A stretch of 64,000 nucleotides of DNA, taken from positions 496,001 to 560,000 of the forward strand of contig NZ_SJSK01000002.1 in NCBI RefSeq assembly GCF_004331645.1. Direction: 5' to 3'. The notes under the pieces are model-generated. The model ran no database searches. It was not told the origin of the DNA and saw nothing but the letters and a program-made list of their open reading frames with translations. How positions within the stretch are numbered: the first letter of the stretch is position 1; every line of letters begins with the position of its first letter. Origin of the DNA: Pedobacter frigiditerrae. GTDB taxonomy: Bacteria; Bacteroidota; Bacteroidia; Sphingobacteriales; Sphingobacteriaceae. Shown here piece by piece: positions 36,575 to 45,447 of this stretch. Position numbers and translations under genes: made by a program.

Positions 36575-37564
36575 TTAAACGATTATCAATTTTTTAAAAC
36601 TCTCTAAAGCTTTTTTATTCATTAAAGATTCTTCTGCTTCGTAATAACAATCGGCAAAAGCTACATCTTGTTTAATAGTTTGGATGGCTAATGCTGCATT
36701 ACTTAACACTACATTCATTTGCGCATCAGTTCCTTTCCCGTTTAAAATATTCGTAAAAATTTCTGCTGATGATTCTACCGTATCACCACCTTGAATATCC
36801 TTTTCGCTGATTTCTTGAAAACCTAAATCTGAAACCTTATTTAAAGCCTCCCCCTTTTTACTGAAAGTTTTAAAGTCACAGGTTAACGACACTTCATCAA
36901 ACCCATCCACTGCGTGAATAATGGTATAATTCTTATCTGTCTGTTGATATAAATACGCGTACAAACGAGCTAACTCTAAGCTAAACACACCAACAATTTG
37001 GTTTTTTGGCTGCGCCGGATTTACCATTGGTCCGAGCATATTGAAGAATGTTTTTACACCCAATTCTTTGCGTATTGGCGCTACGGTTTTCATTGCCGGA
37101 TTAAATAGTGGCGCATGTAAAAAGCAAATACCTGCTTTGTCTAGGCTACGTTTTAATTTGTCTTCATCGTTGGTAAAAGTGTAACCTAAATACTCCATCA
37201 CATTTGATGAACCACAACCAGAAGAGACACCATAGTTACCGTGTTTAGCTACTTTATGACCTGCACCGGCAACCACAAACGAAGCCAATGTTGAGATATT
37301 AAAAGTGTCTTTTCCATCGCCACCAGTACCACAAAGGTCTACCAATTCGAATTCTGAAAGGTTAATTTTTAAGCATAAATCTAACATCGCATCACGGAAG
37401 CCTTGCAATTCATCAACCGTAATGTTTCTCATTCCATAAGCAGTAATAAAAGCAGCAATTTGCGAGCTGTTAAATTCTCCTAACGCAATTGAAGTTAGAA
37501 TTCTTTGTGCTTCTTCTTTGCTAAAGGTTTTATTTTCGAAAAGGTGGTTTAGTATTTTCTTCAT
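36575..37564 (-). CDS. trpD: Anthranilate phosphoribosyltransferase
   Basis: The 329-residue enzyme transfers phosphoribosyl from PRPP to anthranilate. Visible marks are the PRPP loop LVDLCGTGGDGKDTFNISTLASFVVAGAG, the KHGNYGVSSGCGSSNVMEYLG stretch, and FNMLGPMVNPAQP. The frame is open from a TTG at 37600, but that would start inside the attenuator hairpin. The ATG at 37564 gives MKKILNHLFENKTFSKEEAQ, the usual start. It is the first structural gene after the trp leader, 7 bases from the end of the terminator T-tract. Confidence 0.95.
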   Translation of the reverse strand: MKKILNHLFENKTFSKEEAQRILTSIALGEFNSSQIAAFITAYGMRNITVDELQGFRDAMLDLCLKINLSEFELVDLCGTGGDGKDTFNISTLASFVVAGAGHKVAKHGNYGVSSGCGSSNVMEYLGYTFTNDEDKLKRSLDKAGICFLHAPLFNPAMKTVAPIRKELGVKTFFNMLGPMVNPAQPKNQIVGVFSLELARLYAYLYQQTDKNYTIIHAVDGFDEVSLTCDFKTFSKKGEALNKVSDLGFQEISEKDIQGGDTVESSAEIFTNILNGKGTDAQMNVVLSNAALAIQTIKQDVAFADCYYEAEESLMNKKALESFKKLIIV

Positions 37565-37570
37565 GGGTTT

Positions 37571-37602
37571 AAAACAAAAAAGGTTGCCTTTTACAAGCAA
37601 CC
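37571..37602 (-). terminator. trp attenuator: intrinsic terminator before trpD
   Basis: On the reverse strand GGTTGC (37602-37597) pairs with GCAACC (37587-37582) around a 9-base loop and is followed at once by TTTTTTGTTTT (37581-37571). This is a complete intrinsic terminator placed between the leader peptide and the trpD ATG at 37564. A terminator here can only make sense if it is conditional. Confidence 0.8.
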
Positions 37603-37647
37603 CTTCAAAATATTTTTATAAAAAAATAAACGTATAAATAAGGATCA

Positions 37648-37667
37648 CATCACGCTGTTGCGTTATG
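37648..37667 (-). promoter_or_regulatory. Leader pause hairpin overlapping the trpL stop codon
   Basis: CATAACGC (37667-37660) pairs with GCGTGATG (37655-37648) with one mismatch and an AACA loop. It starts right after the three Trp codons and contains the leader stop codon, the position of the 1:2 pause hairpin in enterobacterial attenuators. A GCAAC sequence inside it can also pair with GTTGC in the terminator, a possible but short antiterminator. Confidence 0.5.
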
Positions 37668-37703
37668 CCACCACCAATTTTTATTTGTGTTTATCTGTAT
37701 CAT
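37650..37703 (-). CDS. trpL: trp operon leader peptide, three consecutive Trp codons
   Basis: The reverse strand holds ATG at 37703 followed by 16 codons and TGA: MIQINTNKNWWWHNATA. Codons 10-12 are TGG TGG TGG (37676-37668). Trp is the rarest residue, and three in a row in a 17-codon frame immediately upstream of a terminator and of trpD is very unlikely by chance. When charged tRNA-Trp is scarce the ribosome should stall here and prevent the terminator from forming, as in E. coli trpL. It lies in the 190-base gap between the tricorn gene and trpD. No Shine-Dalgarno sequence is visible, as usual in this phylum. Confidence 0.8.
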   Translation of the reverse strand: MIQINTNKNWWWHNATA

Positions 37704-37711
37704 TCTGTTGG

Positions 37712-37745
37712 CAAATATGTAATAGTTTTTGTTTAAATGCAAAAA
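37712..37745 (-). promoter_or_regulatory. Candidate trp operon promoter
   Basis: On the reverse strand TTTTTG (37745-37740), a 20-base spacer, and CATATTTG (37719-37712, one mismatch to TAnnTTTG) would start transcription just before trpL. The 5' leader would be very short, so the real start may be elsewhere. Confidence 0.35.
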
Positions 37746-37754
37746 GTTTTTGAA

Positions 37755-40700
37755 TTATTTAGGTTTTACCTCTGTTAGCAACTCTTTAATAGCTGCCAAT
37801 AACTGCTCATCTTTGCCTTGATCAATCATTCCTGGCATATTTTTAACCTGTATGTCTGGTTTGGTTTCATTGTTTTCTAACCATTCTCCAGCTTTATTTT
37901 TGGCACTAATAGGAATAGATCCCCATCTTGTACCATCAATTAATGTTTCCCAACCTGCAAAACTACAAGTGCCTGGCACTGGCATACCAACTGTTTTTCC
38001 GATTTTTAAATCTTTATAACCACAAGAGAAACAATGTCCGTCGCTATAATTTGCCTCATTAAACATTGCTAAGGTTGGTTTAGTCCACCTAAAAGTTGGC
38101 TCACCACCAACCGAACGTTTATCCGTAGCGTAATCTAAAAACTTCTGACCAGTGAAGAACATCGCCAAATCTGACACTAAATCGCCTCCACCATTAAATC
38201 GAGTATCTACAATAACCGCTTTTTTGTCGGCATATTTACCCATCATTTCTTCGTATACGTTACGATAAGGGCCATCACTCATTCCGGGAATGTGAACATA
38301 ACCTAGCTGACCTTTACTTAAACTATCTACCTCGGCCTGATTAGTTTTAACCCATCTTCTGTAAAGCAATTGATTTTCTAGTGCTAATGGAATTGGCTTC
38401 ATTGTTAATTGCTGTCTTTCTCCGTTTTTAGGATTTAATATTTCCAATAAAGTAAGTTGACCCGCTTTTCTATTCAAGTATTTAGCAATATCTTGATTAG
38501 ATTCTATTAGCTGACCATCTATTTTTTCGATGATCATTCCTTTTTTAGCAACTGTATTCGCAGCCCTATCTAATGGCCCGCCAGCTAAAATTTCATCAAT
38601 TAATATTCCATCTCCTTTGTGTGAATAATTTAATAAAACACCTAGAGAAGCTGTAGCATCATCGCCTGGAGCACTGCTTCCATATCTTGCACCGGAGTGA
38701 GATACATTAAGCTCACCTAATAGCTCAGACAACATTTCTGCAAATTCGTAGCTATTGCCAATAGATGGAAGATATTTTTTGTAGGCTGGCTTTAAGGCAT
38801 TCCAATCCGCACCATGCATATCTGCAGTGTAAAACATCCCTTTATTTCTTAGCCAAACGTGTTCAAACATATACTCACGTTCTGCTTCAGCATTAACTTG
38901 CACTTCACCCTCAATAGTAATTGGTTCTCTCTTATTATTTTCAGTATTGATTTTAGAAACTCGACCACCACTTAACAAATACAAATTCTTTTGCGCTTTA
39001 TCCCACATTAAACTTCCCCCCATTCCATCTAAAGCAATTTCCATTTTTGTTTCTTTTGTACGAAGGTTCGTACTCCAAAGGTTAGTGCCTTTTTCGAAAC
39101 TCGCCAAATAGAAAAGTTTTTCACCATCTTTTGTAATTACAGCATCGCTTAATGAAGAAGAATGAATTGTTAACCTAGCTTTTCTCATTTCCATTCCATC
39201 CCAATCAAATTTAATGGTAGAATCTGGCTTAACAGGTTTAGTTCCTTTTTCTTTTTCAGCTTTTTTATCAGCTTCATCTTTAGCTTTCTTTTGCGTTGTC
39301 TCCATTTCTTTTAACAAGGCAAAATCTTCCTTATCTAGGTTAAAACGATCCCAAGCATCTTTAGTGAAAAACATTCCATAAACATCACGTTGTGAAGAGC
39401 CTGAATTCGCCTGAGATTTCATTCCATCTCTATTACTAAACCACAACATTTGTTTACCACCGTTTACCCATTTTGCATTGCCATCTCCAAAACCACTTTT
39501 GGTTAAATTTCTCATTGGCAATTTGCCTTTAGCATCCAATAAAACTACTTCTCCGTTGGACATAGTCGGACGATAAGTTGCTAAAAGCCATTGACTATCT
39601 GGACTCCAAGTGAAATACTGGTCGCCATCTTGCATATAGAATAATTCATCTGGAGACAATAGCGTAACTGCTTGCTTGGTGCCGATTTCCATAACCCTTA
39701 AAGCTCTTCTATCTTCTATGTAAGCTATTCTTTTGCCATCTGGCGATATACTCGGCATGTAATTATCCTTATCATTACTTACCAAAGGTTTTTCTTCCAA
39801 CACTGTTGAAGCGAAAAAATAAGGTTCTTCTTTCCGAGCTTTTTTCACTTCATAAATACGCCATTTGCCATTTCTTTCACTAGAATAAATAATTGATTTG
39901 CCATCTGGCGCAAAATCAACAAATCTTTCTTGCTCTGAAGTATTAGTTACTCTTTTAGTCATTTTGCCATCAGCAGATGTTACAAAAACTTCGCCCCTAG
40001 CTATAAAAGCAACTTCTTTTCCATCTGGAGAAACCGCCATCTCCCTTACCCCTCCATTTATGGCAATGAAGCTTTCATTATTGTTTTTATCTTGAGTGGT
40101 AATCGCTACTTCCACTTTTTTAGGTTGTTGCCCTGGTTTTAAGGTAAAAATCTCTCCATCATAACCAAAACTTAACAAGCCATCATTAGAAGAACTTAAA
40201 AACCTAACAGGGAAAGTTTTAAAATTGGTTATTTGCTGATTTTTAGCATTAGCTGATAAAGGCATTTTATGGATATTAAAGTTTCCACTTTGCTCACTTA
40301 AATAATAAATGCTTTTTTCTTGGTCAGCAAATACTGGATTTCTATTTTCTCCATAAAAACTACTGATTTGTTGATGTTTATTTGTCTTTTTATCATACAA
40401 CCAAACTGCTCTAGCCACTGAAGATTTATGGTGTTTACGCCACTCATTTTCGCCACCTTTTTTATCATGGTAAATCATTTTTGCCCCATCACTTGAAGAT
40501 TGAACATATTCTGCAGGAATAGTGAATATTTGATTTATCCTACTTCCTTCGGTGGCCACGCTATAAAGTTCAGGTTGTGAGCCAGTGGGAAATTGACGAT
40601 GGATTGCTTCATCCTGTCTAACGCCACCAAAAACTACAGCTTTATTGTCGAAAGTAAAACTATACGGAAATTCATCAGCAGAGTGATAAGTTAATCTTTT

Positions 40701-41000
40701 TGCAGAACCACCATTAGCATTCATGATAAAAATATCGAAGTTGCCATAACGATTTGACGCAAACGCAATCTGTTTCCCATCTTTACTCCATACTGGCATA
40801 AAATCATGGGCATCATGAAATGTAATTTGTTGAGCTGTTCCGCCAGCACTAGAAATTTTATATAAATCACCTTTAAAAGTAAATATAATGGCACTTCCAT
40901 CTGGTGAAATTGATGGGTAACGCATCCATTGAGGTTTGGTTTCTGCATTTGCGGTGATTGCAAATAGGGAGCATAAAAATAGCGTAAAAATTTTCTTCAT
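37755..41000 (-). CDS. Tricorn-like S41 family protease with beta-propeller
   Basis: The 1081-residue secreted protein has a signal peptide (MKKIFTLFLCSLFAITANAE), an N-terminal WD40/TolB-like propeller (SPDGSAIIFTFKGDLYKI, WSKDGKQIAFASNR), a second propeller, a linker rich in Lys and Glu near 565-590, a PDZ domain near 800-850 (GPLDRAANTVAKKGMIIEKIDGQLI) and a C-terminal S41 peptidase core (AVIVDTRFNGGGDLVSDLAMFF; likely nucleophile Ser in FAGWE region context GTCSFAGWETL). It degrades peptides in the periplasm by analogy with tricorn homologues. It lies upstream of trpL on the same strand but ends 52 bases before it and is functionally unrelated. Confidence 0.9.
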   Translation of the reverse strand: MKKIFTLFLCSLFAITANAETKPQWMRYPSISPDGSAIIFTFKGDLYKISSAGGTAQQITFHDAHDFMPVWSKDGKQIAFASNRYGNFDIFIMNANGGSAKRLTYHSADEFPYSFTFDNKAVVFGGVRQDEAIHRQFPTGSQPELYSVATEGSRINQIFTIPAEYVQSSSDGAKMIYHDKKGGENEWRKHHKSSVARAVWLYDKKTNKHQQISSFYGENRNPVFADQEKSIYYLSEQSGNFNIHKMPLSANAKNQQITNFKTFPVRFLSSSNDGLLSFGYDGEIFTLKPGQQPKKVEVAITTQDKNNNESFIAINGGVREMAVSPDGKEVAFIARGEVFVTSADGKMTKRVTNTSEQERFVDFAPDGKSIIYSSERNGKWRIYEVKKARKEEPYFFASTVLEEKPLVSNDKDNYMPSISPDGKRIAYIEDRRALRVMEIGTKQAVTLLSPDELFYMQDGDQYFTWSPDSQWLLATYRPTMSNGEVVLLDAKGKLPMRNLTKSGFGDGNAKWVNGGKQMLWFSNRDGMKSQANSGSSQRDVYGMFFTKDAWDRFNLDKEDFALLKEMETTQKKAKDEADKKAEKEKGTKPVKPDSTIKFDWDGMEMRKARLTIHSSSLSDAVITKDGEKLFYLASFEKGTNLWSTNLRTKETKMEIALDGMGGSLMWDKAQKNLYLLSGGRVSKINTENNKREPITIEGEVQVNAEAEREYMFEHVWLRNKGMFYTADMHGADWNALKPAYKKYLPSIGNSYEFAEMLSELLGELNVSHSGARYGSSAPGDDATASLGVLLNYSHKGDGILIDEILAGGPLDRAANTVAKKGMIIEKIDGQLIESNQDIAKYLNRKAGQLTLLEILNPKNGERQQLTMKPIPLALENQLLYRRWVKTNQAEVDSLSKGQLGYVHIPGMSDGPYRNVYEEMMGKYADKKAVIVDTRFNGGGDLVSDLAMFFTGQKFLDYATDKRSVGGEPTFRWTKPTLAMFNEANYSDGHCFSCGYKDLKIGKTVGMPVPGTCSFAGWETLIDGTRWGSIPISAKNKAGEWLENNETKPDIQVKNMPGMIDQGKDEQLLAAIKELLTEVKPK

Positions 41001-41125
41001 TTTATGGGATTTAGGTTAGCTAAAATACTTTCAAAATATTTATTATTAACTATTATTGGGTAACATTTAGGCGAGCCTATTAATAGGCTTATTTTGCAAA
41101 ATCTTTCTCAAAATAATTTAGAAAT

Positions 41126-42064
41126 ATGGCTTTTATTAAAAGAAAACACCACGAAGAAGACGATTTAGGCTTTGGGAAACGACCAATGGGCAAAGATCAA
41201 AGGATGATGAATGCCGATGGAACTTCGAATGTTAAAAGAATCGGGCTCCCAATATTTAGTTCTAACGACACTTATAACTGGCTAATTTCTATGTCGTGGC
41301 GAAAGTTTATGTTTATCATTTTGACGGCCTATCTTGCAATTAACATTCTTTTCGCTACAGTTTATGTAATAATTGGAATTGAGAATTTACATGGAGCACC
41401 TGGAATTACTACTCGTGACCATTTTTTTGATGCCTTCTTCTTCTCTGCGCAAACTATTTCTACTGTTGGTTACGGGCACATTAGTCCGGTTGGATTTTTA
41501 ACGAGTTGTGTTGCCGCTTTCGAATCAATGTTAGGTCTGTTAGCCTTCGCCTTAGCAACGGGTTTATTGTATGGTAGGTTTTCTAGACCGAATGCAAAAA
41601 TTCTATACAGCAACAATATGGTGGTAGCGCCTTATAAAGACATTACGGGCTTAATGTTTAGGCTAGCCAACGGGCGAAATAATCAATTAATTGAGATCGA
41701 AGTTCAAATGGTTTTTACAATAAACCAAGTGGTTGATGGCAAAAGAACGAGACGATTTTTTCCTTTGAATCTAGAAAGAAATAAAATAGGATTGCTATCA
41801 TTGAGTTGGACTGTTGTTCATCCGATAGATGAAAAAAGCCCACTGTTTGGAATGACAAAAGAAGAGATGATGGAGGGAGAAACTGAAGTTTTAATACTTC
41901 TAAACGCATTTGATGACATTTTTTCTCAAACGGTACATAGCAGGGCGTCTTATTTAGATGAGCATATTCTCTTTAAACATCGCTTTTCGCCTATCTTGTC
42001 TCAAGATGAGGAAGGCATAACCACACTAGATTTATCGAAACTTAGTAATACTGTTTTAGCTTAA
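41126..42064 (+). CDS. Inward-rectifier (Kir-type) potassium channel
   Basis: The 312-residue protein has two membrane helices flanking a pore loop with the K+ selectivity filter TVGYGH (113-118), and a C-terminal immunoglobulin-like Kir cytoplasmic domain (about 160-305: VVAPYKDITGLMFRLANGRNNQLIEIEVQMVFTI). The N-terminal slide-helix region (KRIGLPIFSSNDTYNWLISMSWRKFM) is typical of KirBac. It conducts K+ inward; the ligand is unknown. It is divergent from the tricorn gene and has its own terminator. Confidence 0.92.
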   Translation: MAFIKRKHHEEDDLGFGKRPMGKDQRMMNADGTSNVKRIGLPIFSSNDTYNWLISMSWRKFMFIILTAYLAINILFATVYVIIGIENLHGAPGITTRDHFFDAFFFSAQTISTVGYGHISPVGFLTSCVAAFESMLGLLAFALATGLLYGRFSRPNAKILYSNNMVVAPYKDITGLMFRLANGRNNQLIEIEVQMVFTINQVVDGKRTRRFFPLNLERNKIGLLSLSWTVVHPIDEKSPLFGMTKEEMMEGETEVLILLNAFDDIFSQTVHSRASYLDEHILFKHRFSPILSQDEEGITTLDLSKLSNTVLA

Positions 42065-42215
42065 TTCTAGAATCGAAACTCTTTTAGGAATACGTCAAAC
42101 AAAGGCTTCAATTCTCTGTTCTGTGCTTGAATTATTCACGTAATTCAATAGGATGAAGTGTTATTTATCGGATGATAGTAAGAACTTTATATAAACATCT
42201 ACCAATGTTTAGCAC

Positions 42216-42246
42216 AACCCTTGCCATTGATTTGGCAAGGGTTTCT
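42216..42246 (+). terminator. Terminator between the Kir channel and the lipoprotein gene
   Basis: AACCCTTGCCA (42216-42226) pairs with TGGCAAGGGTT (42233-42243) across 6 bases. The T-run is short. The rest of the 313-base gap 42065-42377 shows no gene. Confidence 0.7.
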
Positions 42247-42377
42247 GCTTATATACATTTTTTAAACCACTAACACATTCAAAACGAGCTTTGCAAATAA
42301 AAAATTACTAAACACTTAGTTGTAACTAATAGTTTAATTTTTATATTTGAACTTAACAACGCTCGATCCTATTTTTT

Positions 42378-42950
42378 ATGAAAAAAACCATCTCTCAAGC
42401 TAGAAACTTAGTTTTTCTAGCAATTTTAGCTATCTCAACTATTTTTATTTCATCTTGTGAAAAAACAGAAAATCAAATTAAAATAAGAATAAACCAGTTT
42501 AAACAAACAGCAGTTGCTCCTTACGGGCCTGTAATAACACTATCTGCCCAGCAAGGAGATGAGATTGGAAGTGCTAACTGGTCTGCATTTTACGATCAAA
42601 TAGTTGGCTTCGATTATGAAATAGGCTACGTTTACGATCTTCTAGTTGTAGAGACAGAGATTCTTAATCCGCCAGCAGATGGTAGCTCTAAAGCTTATCA
42701 GCTGAAACAAATTCTTTCTAAAACTAAGGTAGATGAAAGTATAACGTTTAATTTGATGTTAAAAAACGACTTAATTAATTACGTTAAGGGCGATGCAGTT
42801 TCAGGTTATACACTATTAGACGAAGCTGACATCGATTGTGGTAATCTATGTAATGAATTTGCAAACGCATTGCAATCAAATTCAAAATTAATTAACGGCA
42901 AGTTTGTTTTAAATTCGGATGGCTCGATCAAACTAGTTGAACTTCTATAA
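42378..42950 (+). CDS. Lipoprotein of unknown function
   Basis: The 190-residue protein has a signal peptide with lipobox (IFISSC, Cys at about 27), followed by EKTENQIKIRINQFKQTAVAPYGPVITLSAQQGDEIGS. The mature part is about 160 residues, acidic, with an exposed CGNLC pair (DCGNLCNEF). I do not recognise a domain; DUF4377-like small secreted proteins have a similar look. It ends 2 bases from the convergent esterase gene. Confidence 0.7.
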   Translation: MKKTISQARNLVFLAILAISTIFISSCEKTENQIKIRINQFKQTAVAPYGPVITLSAQQGDEIGSANWSAFYDQIVGFDYEIGYVYDLLVVETEILNPPADGSSKAYQLKQILSKTKVDESITFNLMLKNDLINYVKGDAVSGYTLLDEADIDCGNLCNEFANALQSNSKLINGKFVLNSDGSIKLVELL

Positions 42951-42952
42951 GT

Positions 42953-43774
42953 CTATCTGGTTTCTTTTAAAAAATCAAGAATACTTTTGTATAGATTATT
43001 ATTTCCCCAAATCATTTGGCTAATCATTGGAACGTGCTTTTTGCCGTCTATTTTTATTAGTTTAACTGGAGTTTGTTGCTCTTGTAATATTTTACAAATC
43101 CGTTCAGATTGGATTTGTATAGCTTCATAAGTCTTTGTGCCGTAGAAAATAAGGTGTGGATTTTTAATATTTTTTACATAAAACAGTGGTGACCCTGCTT
43201 GCCAATTTTTTGATTCGTTGCTAAACGTTCTTAGGAAATCTGTATAGTAATGGTCTTTTGCTGCCTTAGTTAAATATTCTTCCATATCTAAACCAAAGGG
43301 ATCATTCAAAATCACTCCTTTTAGTGGATTTGCTATCCCTGCATTTTGAAAAAATTGAGGATCAGAATTAATTAACTCAGCTAAATGTGCGCCCGCTGAA
43401 TGCCCCATTATAAAAATACGATCAGCATTACCACCATAAGCTGCAATGCTATCCTTTACCCATTTAACAGCCTGTGCTGTAGCCGCAGCCATTTCTTTAT
43501 AGGTAACACTTGGAGCTAATGGATAATTGATGATGACACTTACCACATTATTTTTAGCCAAATTTCTACCAAGCCACCAATAAGTTTCCTTTTTACCACT
43601 ACTCCATGAGCCCCCGTGTACAAAAATAATTACATCTCTATTTTGAATGCTGTCTTTTTTATGGTAAATATTTAATGTGTTTGCTTGATAAGTATTACCT
43701 GCATAGTTGATGTTTTTCTCAACACGAATTTGAGCTGAGCCAGTAAAAACCTGACTAAGGAAAGCGAAGAGCAT
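42953..43774 (-). CDS. Secreted alpha/beta-hydrolase (esterase-like)
   Basis: The 273-residue enzyme has a signal peptide (MLFAFLSQVFTGSAQ), oxyanion motif FVHGGSWSSGKKETYWW, nucleophile Ser in GHSAGAH, and a late His in GKKHVPM, matching the BD-FAE/HSL-like esterase clade. The substrate is unknown. The frame continues upstream to an ATG at 43858, but those extra 28 residues (LTSHVSHL) are the translation of the heptamer repeat at 43787-43814. I take the ATG at 43774, which starts the signal peptide. Confidence 0.8.
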   Translation of the reverse strand: MLFAFLSQVFTGSAQIRVEKNINYAGNTYQANTLNIYHKKDSIQNRDVIIFVHGGSWSSGKKETYWWLGRNLAKNNVVSVIINYPLAPSVTYKEMAAATAQAVKWVKDSIAAYGGNADRIFIMGHSAGAHLAELINSDPQFFQNAGIANPLKGVILNDPFGLDMEEYLTKAAKDHYYTDFLRTFSNESKNWQAGSPLFYVKNIKNPHLIFYGTKTYEAIQIQSERICKILQEQQTPVKLIKIDGKKHVPMISQMIWGNNNLYKSILDFLKETR

Positions 43775-43786
43775 TACTATAGTTTT

Positions 43787-43814
43787 GAGATGTGAGACAT
43801 GAGATGTGAGATAA
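43787..43814. repeat. 7-bp tandem repeat, four units
   Basis: GAGATGT, GAGACAT, GAGATGT and GAGATAA in a row, the same family as 34414-34448. It lies in the spacer upstream of the esterase start. Confidence 0.7.
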
Positions 43815-43861
43815 GAAAACAGCTGTCCATTTTCCATTTTACTTCTTACATTTTCCATATT

Positions 43862-44677
43862 CTATTTAATCAACGGATTTTTCTCTTTTGCAAACAAGTC
43901 GAACACTTTTTTATCAGCGAATGCTGGAAATAATTTATTAACCCAAACCGCTAACTTGCCTTGTCCTGTCATGATCAAGGTGCGCTTTCTTTCTGCAATT
44001 CCATCGCTAATAATAGCTGCAACAGCTTCCGATGTCATCATTTTACCTTCTTCCATACTTGTTTCTCCATGAGCCGAGCCATCTTTCGCCAATGCGGCAA
44101 CACGGATGTTAGAAGTGGTAAATCCTGGGCAAGCCACCATCACGTGGACACCCGTTTTTAATAACTCAGTACGTAAAGATTCCATGAAACCATTCATCGC
44201 AAATTTGGAAGAAGAATAACCAGTTCTTCCGGGCAAACCCCTATAACCTGCAATTGAAGATATGGCAACCACACTACCTTTGGTTTTTAAAATTTCTGGT
44301 AAAGCATATTTTGTACAGTAAACTGTTCCCCAAAAATTAACATCCATCAGGTTTTTCAAAACCGATAAATCTACATCGTTAAATAAAGCACGCATAGAAA
44401 GTCCGGCGTTGTTTATTAAAACATCAATTTTACCAAAGGTGATTAACGTTTGTTTAACTAGCATTTCACAATCACTTTCTATACTTACATCACATTGTAC
44501 AGCTAATGCCTTTACAGCATATTTTGCTTCCAACTCTGCTGTGATTTCGCAAAGCGTTACATATTGGCGAGCGCCTAAAACAACATTAGCACCACGTTTT
44601 GCTAGTTCTTCGGCCAATGCCTTACCAATACCAGAAGATGCACCAGTAATTACGACAACTTTATTCTTAAAATCCAT
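43862..44677 (-). CDS. Short-chain dehydrogenase/reductase
   Basis: The 271-residue SDR has the NAD(P) motif TGASSGIGKALAEELAKRGANVVLGAR, the NNAGLS stretch, and the catalytic tetrad with Ser in VVAISSIAGYRG and YSSSK (Tyr-X3-Lys). The substrate is unknown; similar proteins reduce acyl or steroid carbonyls. Its ATG overlaps the stop of the upstream phosphodiesterase gene by one base (TAATG), so translation is coupled. It lies 87 bases before the esterase gene. Confidence 0.9.
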   Translation of the reverse strand: MDFKNKVVVITGASSGIGKALAEELAKRGANVVLGARQYVTLCEITAELEAKYAVKALAVQCDVSIESDCEMLVKQTLITFGKIDVLINNAGLSMRALFNDVDLSVLKNLMDVNFWGTVYCTKYALPEILKTKGSVVAISSIAGYRGLPGRTGYSSSKFAMNGFMESLRTELLKTGVHVMVACPGFTTSNIRVAALAKDGSAHGETSMEEGKMMTSEAVAAIISDGIAERKRTLIMTGQGKLAVWVNKLFPAFADKKVFDLFAKEKNPLIK

Positions 44678-45441
44678 TATTTATGTTCGAAGTAAGTTTT
44701 ACACTCCACTATTTTATCTGTGTTTATAATTACCACACCCATTTCGTTTAATTGTCGCCAACAATCTTGAGTATCTGGAGCACCCCAAAATCGGAACGGT
44801 CTATGTAATTTATTAGCTTGCTTAACAGCAGCTAGTAGTTTTATCTTATCAGCTTCTGGAATCTCGCCAACACCTCTCCATTTAGAATAAGAAGCAAAAT
44901 TATCGCTAATCATGGTTACTCTTTTTAAATCTGCTTTAGCATAGCTGATGTTTGGTAAACCATCAAAATATACCCAACCTGGAAAAGTGTGATACAATGA
45001 ATCTGCAGGTCTGTTACCGCTAATTACAACTTGAACTGCATTCTTGTTCTTGCTCCTGTCTAAAATTTCGCCAAACGTTTCTAAATGTTTTTGCAAAGCA
45101 GGAAAGGTTAAATCCCAACTTGTCTTAAAATCTATCATCAAGGTAAAAGTGTATTTTTTATCTGCGCTTACTTTTCCATTATTTAACTTAAACAATGAAT
45201 CTATCTTATTTAAGTATAGTTTTTCTAAAGTTTGTTTAACCTCTATTTCTTTCTTACTATGCGCAACGATTAACTCGCCATTAACCTCAAAAATATCTGC
45301 TTCTATCTGATACACCTTATTGTTGTAAGCTAAACTAAATTGCTGTTTTTGCACATAATCGTTATGCGAATGGATTTTAACTTGTGCAAAACCAGTTGTT
45401 GCAATTAGAACAAAAAGGATAAAAGCAGTTATTTTTCTCAT
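44677..45441 (-). CDS. Secreted PI-PLC/GDPD-like phosphodiesterase
   Basis: The 254-residue protein has a signal peptide (MRKITAFILFVLIATTGFAQ) and a TIM-barrel phosphodiesterase fold starting VKIHSHNDYVQKQQFSLAYNNKVYQIEADIFEVNGELIVAHSKKE. The HSHND and EADIFEVNGEL..AHS motifs match the AIM6/GDPD-like branch that uses two His and acidic residues. Glycerophosphodiesters are a plausible substrate class; not proven. It follows recR by 6 bases on the same strand. Confidence 0.78.
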   Translation of the reverse strand: MRKITAFILFVLIATTGFAQVKIHSHNDYVQKQQFSLAYNNKVYQIEADIFEVNGELIVAHSKKEIEVKQTLEKLYLNKIDSLFKLNNGKVSADKKYTFTLMIDFKTSWDLTFPALQKHLETFGEILDRSKNKNAVQVVISGNRPADSLYHTFPGWVYFDGLPNISYAKADLKRVTMISDNFASYSKWRGVGEIPEADKIKLLAAVKQANKLHRPFRFWGAPDTQDCWRQLNEMGVVIINTDKIVECKTYFEHK

Positions 45442-45447
45442 TGTTAA

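Noticed and set aside
37567-37600. Upstream TTG start of trpD at 37600
   Set aside because: It would translate through the attenuator hairpin; the conserved start is the ATG at 37564.
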